64,000 bases of DNA from Ralstonia sp. A12 (GTDB lineage: Bacteria; Pseudomonadota; Gammaproteobacteria; Burkholderiales; Burkholderiaceae), in assembly GCF_000801955.1 (NCBI RefSeq), contig NZ_JSZO01000006.1, positions 1 to 64,000 of the forward strand. The letters are read 5' to 3'. Position numbers and translations under genes: made by a program. Below are positions 50,023 to 59,042 of this stretch, in pieces (position 1 is the first letter of the stretch; each line of letters opens with the position of its first letter). The notes beneath the pieces were generated by a model, which worked only from the letters and a program-made list of their open reading frames with translations, made no database searches and was not told the DNA's origin.

Positions 50023-50046
50023 AGGGGTTCGAGTCCCCTCCCTCGC
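50023..50046 (+). repeat. inverted copy of the tRNA-Leu(UAG) 3' end
   Basis: AGGGGTTCGAGTCCCCTCCC then TCGC: 24 bases identical to the T arm and 3' acceptor strand of the neighbouring tRNA, but on the plus strand, facing it across about 160 bases. The rest of a tRNA is absent. It ends 5 bases before the end of the RND gene. Typical of a truncated tRNA or an old attachment-site remnant. Confidence 0.75.
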
Positions 50047-50051
50047 CCCCG

Positions 50052-53000
50052 TCAGGCAGTCGGTGCAGTCGCCTCAGCTTCGGGCCGCTTGACGCGGAAC
50101 CACGCCGCATACAGCGCCGGTAGGAACAGCAGCGTCAGCACCGTCGCGATAATCAGGCCGCCCATGATGGCTGCAGCCATCGGGCCCCAGAACACGCTGC
50201 GCGACAGCGGAATCATCGCCAGCACCGCCGCAGCCGCCGTCAGGATGATGGGGCGGAAGCGCCGCACGGCCGCCTCGACAATGGCCGTCCAGGTGGGCAC
50301 ACCAGCCGCCACGTCCTGCTCGATCTGGTCCACCAGAATGACCGAGTTACGGATGATCATCCCGATCAGCGCGGTGATGCCGAGCTGCGCCACGAAGCCC
50401 ATCGGCGCGCGCAGCAGCAACAGCGTGGCCGCCGCACCGATCAACCCCAGCGGGCCGGTCAGGAACACCATCACCGAGCGCGAGAAGCTGTGCAGCTGGA
50501 GCATCAGCAACAGGAAGATGATGAAGATACACAGCGGCATCTGCGCGGCGATGGATGCACCCGCGTTGGCGCTCTCCTCTTCCGCGCCGGCAATCTTGAT
50601 CTGGTAGTCCGGCGGCAGGTCCGCGCGAATCTTGTCGAGCAGCGGATTGATCTGCGCCGTCACGGTCGGGCCCTGCACGCCGTCCACCACATCCGACTGC
50701 ACGGTGATTCCGTAGTCGCGGTTCTCGCGCCAGATCACACCGGGCTCCCACGCAAAGCCCACACGGGCCACCTGCGTAAGCGGCACCACGCGACCGCTGG
50801 CCGTCGGCACCTGCACCTTCTGCAACGCGTCGAGCGTGTTGCGCTCGTCTTCCTGCGGACGCATGACGATGTCGAGCAGCTTGTCGCCGTCACGGTACTG
50901 GGCGATGGGCGCGCCGGACATCACCGTCTGCGTCACCTGCGAGATCGAGCCCGTCGACACGCCCAGCGCGCGCGCCTTGTCCTGGTCGATGTCCAGGCGC
51001 AGCACCTTGACGTTCTCGTTCCAGTTGTCGTTCACGCCCACCGTGTTCGGGTTGGCGGTCATGATGGCCTTGACCTGGTCAGCAATCTTGCGCACGCCAC
51101 CGATGTCCGGACCCATCACACGGAACTGCACCGGATACGGCACCGGCGGCCCGTTCGGCAGCAGCTTCACGCGGCCGCGCAGATGCGGGAATTGCGATTT
51201 CAGCAACCCGATGACGCGCTGCCGAACGCCTTCTCGCGTCTCCAGCGAAGTCGGCATCACGATGGCCTGGGCAACATTGGTCTGCGGCAGGATCTGGTCC
51301 AGCGGAAGATAGAAGCGCGGCGCGCCGGAGCCGATGAACAGCGTCACGCTGTCGACGTTCTGTTCCTTGCGCATCAGCGCCTCGAAGCGCTTGGCCTCGG
51401 CTTCGGTCTGGTTGAAGCTGCTGCCTTCGGGCAGCCACAACTCCACCATCAGCTCGGGCCGGCTGGAATCGGGGAAGAACTGCTTCTCGATGTATTTGAA
51501 CCCGAACACGCCCAGGCCGAACGTCACCAGCGTGATAACGATCACCGTCTTGCGGTACTCCACGCACCAGTTCACCCAGCCGCGGAAGCGGGTGTAGAAC
51601 GGCGTGTCGAACAGCTCGTGATGGCCGCCGTCGCCCACGTGCGATTTGGTGCGCAACAGCAGGAAACCGAGATACGGCACAAACACCACCGCCGCAAACC
51701 ACGACAACACCAGCGCCAGCGCCGTCACCGCAAAAATGCCGAAGGTGTACTCACCCACTGTCGAGCGCGCCAGCCCCACCGGCAAGAAGCCTGTAGCGGT
51801 GATGAGCGTGCCAGTCAGCATCGGCATGGCGGTGGAGCTGTACGCAAAGGTGGCGGCTTCCATCTTGGAGAAGCCCTCTTCCAGCTTGCGCACCATCATC
51901 TCGACCGCGATGATCGCGTCGTCCACCAGCAGGCCCAGCGCGATGATCAGCGCGCCCAATGAAATCTTGTGCAGGCCGATGTCGAAGATGTTCATGAACA
52001 GGAACGTCACCGCCAGCACCAGCGGGATCGTCAGGCCCACTACCAGACCGGGCCACACGTCGATGCGCAGCTTCGGCTTGGTATGCAGACCGAGCGACAG
52101 GAAGCTCACCGCCAGCACGATCACCACGGCCTCGATCAGCACGTGCACGAACTCCCCCACCGAGTTCTGCACCGACTTTGGCTGGTTCTGCACCTGCTCC
52201 ATCTCGATGCCCATCGGCAGCTTGGCGTGGATCTTGTCGACCGTCGCGCGCAGGTCCTTGCCGAGCTGGATGATGTCGCCGCCCTTGGTCATCGAGATGC
52301 CCAGGCCGATGACTTCCTTGCCGTTGTAGCGCATCTTGGCGTGCGGCGGATCAATGTAGCCGTGCTTGACGGAAGCGATGTCGCCAAGGCGAATGTTGGT
52401 CGTGCCGCCAGGGCCACGCAGCGTCAGGTTCTCCAGATCACGGATGTCCGAGAACTGGCCCGACAGGCGAATCTGCACGTTGTCACTAGGCGTTACCAGC
52501 ACGCCGCTGGGGCCGATGTTGTTCTGCTGGCCGATCTGCGTGGCGATGCTGTTGATGTCCAGCCCCATCTGCGCCAGCTTGGCCTGCTGAAACTCGATGT
52601 AGATCTTCTCGTCCTGATCGCCCAGCAGCTCAACCTTGGCGACATTGGGCACGCGCAGCAGTTGCTGCCGGATGGAATCAGCGTAGTCGTTGAGCTGGCG
52701 GTAGGTGAAGCCATCGGCGGACAGCGCGTAGATCGAGCCATACACATCGCCGAAGTCATCATTGAAGAACGGCCCGCGCACACCCTGCGGCAACGTTGGC
52801 GCGATGTCTCCCACCTTCTTGCGCACTGTGTACCAGAGCTGTTGAGTGTCCTTGGCGGGCGACGTGTCGGCCAACTGGAACGTGACCAGCGTCTCGCCCG
52901 GCTTGGAGTAGCTGCGGATCTTCCAGGCGTACGGCACTTCCTGCAGCGCCTTTTCGATCTTGTCGGTCACCTGACGCGACATCTGCTCGGCCGTGGCGCC

Positions 53001-53171
53001 GGGCCAGAAGGCCTGCACCACCATCGCGCGGAAGGTGAAGGGCGGGTCTTCATCCTGCCCCAGCTTGGAATACGCAAAGATGCCGCCAAGCAGCAAAGCC
53101 ACCAGCAGGAAGCGGGTCAGTGGCTGGTGTTCGAGCGCCCAGCGTGACAGATTGAAACGGGAATGTTCCAT
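50052..53171 (-). CDS. RND efflux transporter permease subunit
   Basis: 1039 aa. An inner-membrane proton-driven pump of the AcrB/HAE1 superfamily: one N-terminal helix (FLLVALLLGGIFAYSKL), a large periplasmic porter loop (NIGPSGVLVTPSDNVQIRLSG), a central helix block with GALIIALGLLVDDAIIAVEMM carrying the proton-relay Asp pair, a second porter loop, and C-terminal helices with FVAQLGITALIGMIIRNSVILVDQI. It starts 42 bases after its adaptor gene. No outer-membrane factor gene is nearby. Drug or solvent substrates cannot be assigned. Confidence 0.93.
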   Translation of the reverse strand: MEHSRFNLSRWALEHQPLTRFLLVALLLGGIFAYSKLGQDEDPPFTFRAMVVQAFWPGATAEQMSRQVTDKIEKALQEVPYAWKIRSYSKPGETLVTFQLADTSPAKDTQQLWYTVRKKVGDIAPTLPQGVRGPFFNDDFGDVYGSIYALSADGFTYRQLNDYADSIRQQLLRVPNVAKVELLGDQDEKIYIEFQQAKLAQMGLDINSIATQIGQQNNIGPSGVLVTPSDNVQIRLSGQFSDIRDLENLTLRGPGGTTNIRLGDIASVKHGYIDPPHAKMRYNGKEVIGLGISMTKGGDIIQLGKDLRATVDKIHAKLPMGIEMEQVQNQPKSVQNSVGEFVHVLIEAVVIVLAVSFLSLGLHTKPKLRIDVWPGLVVGLTIPLVLAVTFLFMNIFDIGLHKISLGALIIALGLLVDDAIIAVEMMVRKLEEGFSKMEAATFAYSSTAMPMLTGTLITATGFLPVGLARSTVGEYTFGIFAVTALALVLSWFAAVVFVPYLGFLLLRTKSHVGDGGHHELFDTPFYTRFRGWVNWCVEYRKTVIVITLVTFGLGVFGFKYIEKQFFPDSSRPELMVELWLPEGSSFNQTEAEAKRFEALMRKEQNVDSVTLFIGSGAPRFYLPLDQILPQTNVAQAIVMPTSLETREGVRQRVIGLLKSQFPHLRGRVKLLPNGPPVPYPVQFRVMGPDIGGVRKIADQVKAIMTANPNTVGVNDNWNENVKVLRLDIDQDKARALGVSTGSISQVTQTVMSGAPIAQYRDGDKLLDIVMRPQEDERNTLDALQKVQVPTASGRVVPLTQVARVGFAWEPGVIWRENRDYGITVQSDVVDGVQGPTVTAQINPLLDKIRADLPPDYQIKIAGAEEESANAGASIAAQMPLCIFIIFLLLMLQLHSFSRSVMVFLTGPLGLIGAAATLLLLRAPMGFVAQLGITALIGMIIRNSVILVDQIEQDVAAGVPTWTAIVEAAVRRFRPIILTAAAAVLAMIPLSRSVFWGPMAAAIMGGLIIATVLTLLFLPALYAAWFRVKRPEAEATAPTA

Positions 53172-53213
53172 GCGCGCAAAGGTTGGCGTGTTTGGGCAGA
53201 AGCCGGCTGTGGT

Positions 53214-54431
53214 TTACCGGCGCGGAGTGATGGCGGACTGGGCCGACGGCTGATCCGCCGGGGCCATCGGCATCACTTTCTGACCGGCCTTGAGCAGATG
53301 CACGCCAGCGGTCACGATAGTCTGGCCGGGCGCAAGGCCGCTGGTAACCAGCAGCACGTTGTCGCGCGGCTCGCCCACCGTCACCGGCACAGGCTTGACC
53401 GTTTGCGATGCGGCGTCATACAGCCACACCACGTTCTTGCCCTGCTCCTGCAGCAGCGCACTGATCGGCACGCGCACGCCCATGCCGCCGCTGTCTGCAC
53501 CCCCGCCGGGGCGCACGAACCGAGCCACGGCCGTCATGCCCAACTTCAGCTCAGGCGGCGGGTTCGGTACCGAAATCTTCACGGTGTACGTGCGTGTGAG
53601 CGGGTCGGCAGCCGGCGCAATCTCGCGCACCTTGCCAGGAATGCTGCGTGACTGATCCGCCCACAACTTGACGCTCACGTCGGGCGATTTGCGCAGCGTG
53701 TCCACTTGGTCTTCGGGAATGCCGACCACGACTTCCTTCTCGGCCGTCTGCGCCACGCGCACAACGGGCTGGCCGGCGGATACCACCTGCCCGACTTCGG
53801 CATCGACGCCCGTCACTACGCCATCGGCATCCGCTTCGAGCGTGGCATAGGCGGCCTGGTTGGCTTGATTGCGATAGCCTGCCGTGGCTTGCTCGTAGCG
53901 GGCCTGAGCGCCGTCATAGTTGGCTTGATGGCGTTGCTGCTCGGCGGCGCTGATGAAGCCTTTGGCGAACAGTTCGGAATAACGTTTGAGGTCGGCGGCG
54001 GCCAGATCGCGGTCGGTCTTTGCGCCAGACAACTGGGCCTGAGCCGATTGCTGCGCCAGCGCCAGATCCGTCGGGTCGAGGCGCGCCAGGACTTGGCCCT
54101 TCTTTACCGTGGCGCCTACGTCGACCAGCCGCGCGGTGATCTTGCCCGGCACACGAAAGCCGAGGCGCGACTCAATGCGCGGGCGCACGTCGCCGGAGAA
54201 CTCTGCTGTGCCTGCGCCCTGCTCGGTTGTCACTGTCATCGTGCGCACGGGGCGAACCTCGGGCGCTTTGGGCTGCTCTTTGCTACAGCCAGCCAGCAGC
54301 GCCGCGCCGGTCAGCAAGACCGTCGATACGGCCAGAGACCAAGAGCGCCCTCGCAACAGCGTAAGCGTGTCGGAGGAACTGGTGGAGTCGGAATGCGGGT
54401 ACGACGGATACATCGCAGGCACGGCGGGCAT
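53214..54431 (-). CDS. RND efflux periplasmic adaptor (membrane fusion protein)
   Basis: 405 aa. Lipoprotein signal ending LLAGC (Cys near 49), so anchored to the inner membrane. The lipoyl half-motifs (GFRVPGKITARLVDVGATVKKGQVLARLDP and ADGVVTGVDAEVGQVVSAGQPV) flank an alpha-helical hairpin (about 120-180), followed by beta-barrel and membrane-proximal domains. It joins the RND permease to an outer-membrane channel. First gene of a two-gene operon, behind an ACTGACCGGTCAGT palindrome. Confidence 0.93.
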   Translation of the reverse strand: MPAVPAMYPSYPHSDSTSSSDTLTLLRGRSWSLAVSTVLLTGAALLAGCSKEQPKAPEVRPVRTMTVTTEQGAGTAEFSGDVRPRIESRLGFRVPGKITARLVDVGATVKKGQVLARLDPTDLALAQQSAQAQLSGAKTDRDLAAADLKRYSELFAKGFISAAEQQRHQANYDGAQARYEQATAGYRNQANQAAYATLEADADGVVTGVDAEVGQVVSAGQPVVRVAQTAEKEVVVGIPEDQVDTLRKSPDVSVKLWADQSRSIPGKVREIAPAADPLTRTYTVKISVPNPPPELKLGMTAVARFVRPGGGADSGGMGVRVPISALLQEQGKNVVWLYDAASQTVKPVPVTVGEPRDNVLLVTSGLAPGQTIVTAGVHLLKAGQKVMPMAPADQPSAQSAITPRR

Positions 54432-54440
54432 GACACGCTC

Positions 54441-54464
54441 TCAGTAAATAACTGACCGGTCAGT
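54441..54464. promoter_or_regulatory. TetR-style operator of the RND operon
   Basis: Perfect 14-base palindrome ACTGACCGGTCAGT (54451-54464) with a third half-site TCAGT at 54441-54445, itself palindromic with ACTGA (54451-54455). It lies 10-33 bases before the adaptor ATG. This kind of site is bound by TetR-family repressors of RND pumps. No such repressor gene is adjacent. Confidence 0.65.
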
Positions 54465-54639
54465 AATATACCCACGGCAATGCGCAGGGTCAACGACACG
54501 GCGTGGTCTGATTGACTTTTGTTGCTGGGCGTCCTGCGGCGGCCTTCGATATGCTGCACTGCAACGCCATGTAGAATGGCCGCCCTGCTTGAATTGTCCA
54601 CTGCGTCCCCACAGCGCACCCACCGCGACGACCCCTTCC

Positions 54640-55473
54640 GTGACCCCCGACGATTACTGCGCCGACAAGGCCGCCCCGCCCGGCAGCGATCTGTACTACA
54701 GCGTATTGTTTCTGACGCCCGAGCGCCGTCGCGCGACCATCGCACTGGAAGCCGTACGCCGTGAACTGGAAGACGCCGTGCGCGATGCCACCGACCCGAC
54801 CGTTGTGCAGTCGAAGCTGCAATGGTGGCGCCAAGAGCTCGCGAGGCTATTTGACGGCCGCCCCGATCACCCCGCCACCAAGGCACTGCAACCGCATCTA
54901 TCCGCCTATGACATTGGCGCGGTGCACTTGGGCGAACTGCTGGCCGGCGTAGAAGCCGATGCCATGCAAAACCGTTATCTGGACTGGCCCAACCTGCGCC
55001 GGCACGGCGATCAGGTGGCGGGCGTGGCGGGCCGATTGGCTGCACGCATTGCCGGCCACACGCATGCGCGCACACTGGAGTTCGCGCGGCTGTTGTCACT
55101 GGCCGAACAACTGGTCCACTTCATCCGCAACCTGGGTGAGGACGTACGCCACAACCGCGTCTACGTCCCCGTGGATGAACTGCAGCGCTTCAATGTGCCC
55201 GCAGCCGATCTGTTCAACCGCCGTTATGCAGACGGCTTCAAGCCGCTGATGACGTTCCAGGCCGAACGTGCCCGCACGACCTACAAAGAGGCGCTGGCCG
55301 CCTTGCCGGCCGAAGACCGCCGCGCCCAGCGCTCAGCGCTGATCCGCGGCGTGCTGGCCATGCGGCTGCTCGACGAAGTGGAGGCCGACGGCTTCCAGGT
55401 GCTCACGCAGCGCACCGACCTCACACCGCTGCGCAAGCTTTGGCTGGCGTGGAAGACACAGATTCGCAGTTGA
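54640..55473 (+). CDS. squalene/phytoene synthase family protein (HpnD-like)
   Basis: 277 aa from GTG at 54640 (TPDDYCADKAAPPGSDLYYS follows). The frame is open back to a TTG at 54589, and neither start has a good ribosome binding site. Family features: RRRATIALEAVRREL, an Asp-rich first site ELEDAVRDATDP near 45-55 that is weaker than the usual DxxxD, LQWWRQELARLF, and the second site NLGEDVRHNRVYVP near 165-178. HpnD makes presqualene diphosphate for hopanoids, but no other hpn gene is in the window, so a different head-to-head condensation is possible. Its stop abuts that of the convergent DUF1501 gene. Confidence 0.75.
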   Translation: MTPDDYCADKAAPPGSDLYYSVLFLTPERRRATIALEAVRRELEDAVRDATDPTVVQSKLQWWRQELARLFDGRPDHPATKALQPHLSAYDIGAVHLGELLAGVEADAMQNRYLDWPNLRRHGDQVAGVAGRLAARIAGHTHARTLEFARLLSLAEQLVHFIRNLGEDVRHNRVYVPVDELQRFNVPAADLFNRRYADGFKPLMTFQAERARTTYKEALAALPAEDRRAQRSALIRGVLAMRLLDEVEADGFQVLTQRTDLTPLRKLWLAWKTQIRS

Positions 55474-56667
55474 TCAGGTCTTGATGAGATCCAGCGGTGC
55501 AAACCGGCCGGCAAGCACCTGCTGCGAATCCATGCCCCACCAACGCTCCAGCACCGTCGCGTAGAGCGAGCGGAAATCGACCGACGGGTCGAGATTGCCG
55601 CCGCCGTCCAAGCGTTCCAGCACCGGCCCCTGCCCGGCCAGCCCCCCCTTCACACGACCACCCGCCACGAAATGCGCGGCTGCCGTGCCATGGTCCGTGC
55701 CGTTGTTCAGGTTCTCGCGCGGGCGGCGGCCGAACTCGGAATACGTGACGATCAACGTGTCATTCCAGCGGCCCAGTTCCGTGAGCGCGCTCTTGAGCGA
55801 GGCAATGCCCTCACCCAACTGCTTCAACAGGTTCGCCTGCGTGCCTTGCTGGTTGGTATGCGTATCGAAGCTGCCCAGTGACAGGCACACCACGGCCACA
55901 TCGGCGCCGCCATGCCCGGGCGCAGCCACCACCTGCATCGCAGCCTTGATCGAATTGCCGAAGCCGCCGTCCGGAAAGTGCGTCTGGAACGCAAACTTGC
56001 CCGCCTTCGGACGCAACCCGTCGGCAGCCTTGACGATGTCTGCCTCGACCTTCAGCACGTGCTCAAGCGTGGCATTGCCCATGGCATGAGACGGCATCGC
56101 CAGCTTGGCCTCGTTGAGGAAGGCGTCGGGATTGGCAAGCGCCACCGCGCGAGAGCCGCCGTCGAGCGGGCCGAGATCCGCCGTACCGATGATCACGCCA
56201 TCCGCACCGAACGATGCCGGCACCGGCCGCGCAGCAAACGCACGCGTCAGCCAGCCCTCGCGCAGGTATTGATCCGAGCGCGAAGCCGTGTCCCAGATCT
56301 CGATCGAACGGAAGTGCGAGAGATTCGGCTGCGGATACGACAGCCCCTGCACCACCGACAGCTCACCCGCCTGCCACAGCGGCATCATCGCCTGCAGAGA
56401 CGGATGCAGGCCATAACGGTCATCCAGTTGCAGCACCTGCTCACGCTTGATGGCAATGCGCGGGCGCAGCGCGTAATACTGCGCGCTGGTGTACGGCACG
56501 ACGGTGTTCAGGCCATCGTTGCCGCCCTTGAGCTCAATGAGGATCAGCAGATTGCCGTAGCCCTTACGTTTGTCCTGCCCCTGCGCAAAGACAACGCCTG
56601 GGATGCCAGATGCGGCCCCACCAATGCCAAGCATGGCGCCAGCCTTCAGAAAGTCGCGACGTTCCAT
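55474..56667 (-). CDS. DUF1501 domain-containing exported protein
   Basis: 397 aa. Tat signal MERRDFLKAGAML with the twin Arg, cleaved near VVFAQG. The mature protein has the alkaline-phosphatase-superfamily look of DUF1501: LILIELKGGNDGLNTVVPY near 42, SYPQPNLSHFRSIEIWDTAS and VTYSEFGRRPRENLNNGTDHGTAA near 308-330, with potential metal-binding Asp/His. It lies 25 bases after the DUF1800 gene; the two families usually occur as a pair. Function unknown. Confidence 0.9.
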   Translation of the reverse strand: MERRDFLKAGAMLGIGGAASGIPGVVFAQGQDKRKGYGNLLILIELKGGNDGLNTVVPYTSAQYYALRPRIAIKREQVLQLDDRYGLHPSLQAMMPLWQAGELSVVQGLSYPQPNLSHFRSIEIWDTASRSDQYLREGWLTRAFAARPVPASFGADGVIIGTADLGPLDGGSRAVALANPDAFLNEAKLAMPSHAMGNATLEHVLKVEADIVKAADGLRPKAGKFAFQTHFPDGGFGNSIKAAMQVVAAPGHGGADVAVVCLSLGSFDTHTNQQGTQANLLKQLGEGIASLKSALTELGRWNDTLIVTYSEFGRRPRENLNNGTDHGTAAAHFVAGGRVKGGLAGQGPVLERLDGGGNLDPSVDFRSLYATVLERWWGMDSQQVLAGRFAPLDLIKT

Positions 56668-56692
56668 GATGTGTGCTCCTGCAGAGATGGCG

Positions 56693-58321
56693 TTACTTCA
56701 ATTGGTAGGCGGGGTCCATCATCAGCGTGCGCAGGTAAGCGGTACCAGCCAGCTTGACGGGAATGGGCGCGGTGGGCTCGATCGGTAGCACAGCGCGCTG
56801 GATCGAAATGCGAGGCCCAAGCTGCGGCGGGTCATCCCCATCCGCCCCGAACTGCGCCAGCCATTTGGCGGAGTTGAATGACACCATGGTCTGCGACTGC
56901 GCCAGTTTGAAGCGGCCTTCCTGGCCCATGCCCTTGAGCGCCTGTCCCAGACCCTGCACTGTGCCGCCTTCCTTCAGATCCGCACGCATGGCGGCCACCA
57001 TCATGCCGGGCTTCTGCTCGGGCTTTTGTTGTCCGGCCTGCTGCGACGGCGCCTTCATCTCGGTCGAACGGAACAGCTGATCGAGAAACTGCTTGCGCCC
57101 CAGCAGCGTGGTCGAGTTGATCCACGCATCGCCGCCGGGCCAACCCTTCACGTTGGGCGGGGCCAGCAGGTTCTGCCCAAGCTGCGCAGACTTGATCGCG
57201 AACGGCGTCGGGTCGGAGTACTGCACGTTAAATTGCTTGAGCGTGCCGACAATCATTTCCACCGGCGATTTCACCAGCGTCGCGCGCGTCTGCGGCGCCC
57301 AGAACGCCTGCGTCATGAACAACTCCCGCAGGGCAACTTTGATGTCGTAACCACTTGAGCGGAATGCGTCGGCTACGCGCTGCACCTGCGCCGCATCCGG
57401 GTCAGGCGAAACAAACTCGCGCCACAGCTTGGTGACGATGAACGTGGCCGTCTCGGGGCGAGACAGCAGGATGTCGAGCATCTGGTCGCCGTCGTAGTCG
57501 CCGCTCTGGCCAAACACCGTCTTCACACCGGTGTCGTGAATCTGCGGACGCCAGATATACGAAAAATCGTGCTCGCGGTCGATGCTCCAACCCGTGTAGG
57601 CGCGCGCGGCTTCCTTGATGTCCTGCTCGGTGTAATGGCCTTCGCCCAGCGTGAAGAGCTCCATCACCTCGCGTGCGAAATTCTCGTTGGGCTTGCCCTT
57701 ACGGCTCTCCGCGCCATCCAGGTAGATCAGCATCGCCGGGTCCTTGCCGATGGCGTGCAACATCGCGCCGAAGTTGCCGACCGCGTCTTGGCGCAGCAGC
57801 ACGTTCTGCCGATACATCAACTGCGCAAACGGCACCTTCTGCGAGCTGGATACGAAGTGGTTGTGCCAGAACAGCGTCATGCGCTCCGTCAGCGGCGACG
57901 GCGTCTTGATCATCTCGCCCATCCACCAGGCTCGCAGTTCCAGCTCGTGGGCAGCGTTCTTCTGACGCGCAGCCTTGCGGGCGTCTTCGTCCGGCAGCTT
58001 GTTGTAGGGGATGATCGGCTCATTGACCCACGCCGGCGGCGGCTGCGTGGCGACGTTGCCGGTCTGCGCCAGTACGCGGTCGATGGCTTCGCGGTGGGTC
58101 AGCCCGGCATAGGCGTCGAGTTCGCTCTCAGAGGGTGAGAAGCCGATGCGGGTGAGGAAATAGCGCGCGTCTTCGCGATCCAGACGCTGCTCGTCGGCAG
58201 CGGGTGCCTTGGCATGCGCGCTGTGGTGATGCGGCTTGTCCTGCGTCGCCGCCTGCGCGGGTTGAAGTGAAAGGACGCCAGCGGCTGCCAGCGCCAAGAA
58301 AATCGTGCCACGAACTTGCAT
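56693..58321 (-). CDS. DUF1800 domain-containing exported protein
   Basis: 542 aa. A Sec signal peptide (to about AAG-VLSLQPAQA, residue 24) and a His-rich linker (DKPHHHSAHAK) precede DUF1800. Family patches: REDARYFLTRIGFSPSESELDAY, AWWMGEMIKTPSPLTERMTLFWHNHFVSS, NENFAREVMELFTLGEGHYTEQDIKEAARAYTGW and NVKGWPGGDAWINSTTLLGRKQFLDQL. Role unknown. Probably one transcript with the DUF1501 gene and the small exported gene upstream. Confidence 0.9.
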   Translation of the reverse strand: MQVRGTIFLALAAAGVLSLQPAQAATQDKPHHHSAHAKAPAADEQRLDREDARYFLTRIGFSPSESELDAYAGLTHREAIDRVLAQTGNVATQPPPAWVNEPIIPYNKLPDEDARKAARQKNAAHELELRAWWMGEMIKTPSPLTERMTLFWHNHFVSSSQKVPFAQLMYRQNVLLRQDAVGNFGAMLHAIGKDPAMLIYLDGAESRKGKPNENFAREVMELFTLGEGHYTEQDIKEAARAYTGWSIDREHDFSYIWRPQIHDTGVKTVFGQSGDYDGDQMLDILLSRPETATFIVTKLWREFVSPDPDAAQVQRVADAFRSSGYDIKVALRELFMTQAFWAPQTRATLVKSPVEMIVGTLKQFNVQYSDPTPFAIKSAQLGQNLLAPPNVKGWPGGDAWINSTTLLGRKQFLDQLFRSTEMKAPSQQAGQQKPEQKPGMMVAAMRADLKEGGTVQGLGQALKGMGQEGRFKLAQSQTMVSFNSAKWLAQFGADGDDPPQLGPRISIQRAVLPIEPTAPIPVKLAGTAYLRTLMMDPAYQLK

Positions 58322-58391
58322 GTCGGTCCCCCGAGTCGACCCTGATGCCTTCTGCCGGGGCAGCGACTGTGCGCCGTTCCTCGGCCCCTAC

Positions 58392-58802
58392 CTAGCCGCC
58401 ACGGTGGTAGATGTCCCGCGTGACGTCATAGATGTTCTGACGCAACTGCTTGCGTTCCTCGGGTGACAGCTTGCGCTGCGGGGGTGGCCCTGACCTGCCT
58501 TCGTTCTCGGCCCGGCGGTTTTCCATGGCGGCGGCGCGGCGACGGCGTTCATCCGCCTCGTTGCCGCGTGCTGCGCCAGAATTCCCGCCCTTGTGCGGCG
58601 CGGCGGCCTCGAAGAAGCCACCGCCATTGAATCGGCCGAACCCGTTTCCGCCACCAAAACCGCTGGGGGGCGCATTGTGCGGCCCACGCGCCTGTGCAGG
58701 CAGATACGCCAGGCACAGGGCGGCAGCACACACCGTCAGCGCCAAGCGCCGCCGGAAACTTGCTGATCGATCCGTCAAAAGAGAGAGAGAAGCCACGTCC
58801 AT
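58392..58802 (-). CDS. small exported basic protein, unknown function
   Basis: 136 aa if begun at the ATG at 58802; in-frame ATGs at 58829, 58832 and 58862 would add 9, 10 or 20 residues. I chose 58802 because it leaves a normal signal peptide (RRRLALTVCAAALCLAYLPAQA, cut near residue 38). The mature part has a Gly/Phe-rich stretch (GGGNGFGRFNGGGFF), then a highly charged Arg/Glu helix (ADERRRRAAAMENRRAEN) and PEERKQLRQNIYDVTRDIYHRG. No known domain. It lies 70 bases before the DUF1800 gene on the same strand. Confidence 0.6.
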   Translation of the reverse strand: MDVASLSLLTDRSASFRRRLALTVCAAALCLAYLPAQARGPHNAPPSGFGGGNGFGRFNGGGFFEAAAPHKGGNSGAARGNEADERRRRAAAMENRRAENEGRSGPPPQRKLSPEERKQLRQNIYDVTRDIYHRGG

Positions 58803-59042
58803 GTTGCTGGAAACCGATGCGCCATGCATCATTGCGCGACAATCGATATCAGGCAACCGCATTGCACGCCAGCCCCCTTTGCGGGGGTCAACACGTTTTG
58901 ACCCCAACTGAGGAACCGCCAAGGCAGTGTAGCCGTGCGTCCTACAGACTGTTCGCGCGACCCGGTAAATAATGTAACTGTCTGTTTCAATTGGGGTTCT
59001 ACCGCGCCTCGAGCCGCTGTTTTTGTCGTTACCATTAGCGCC

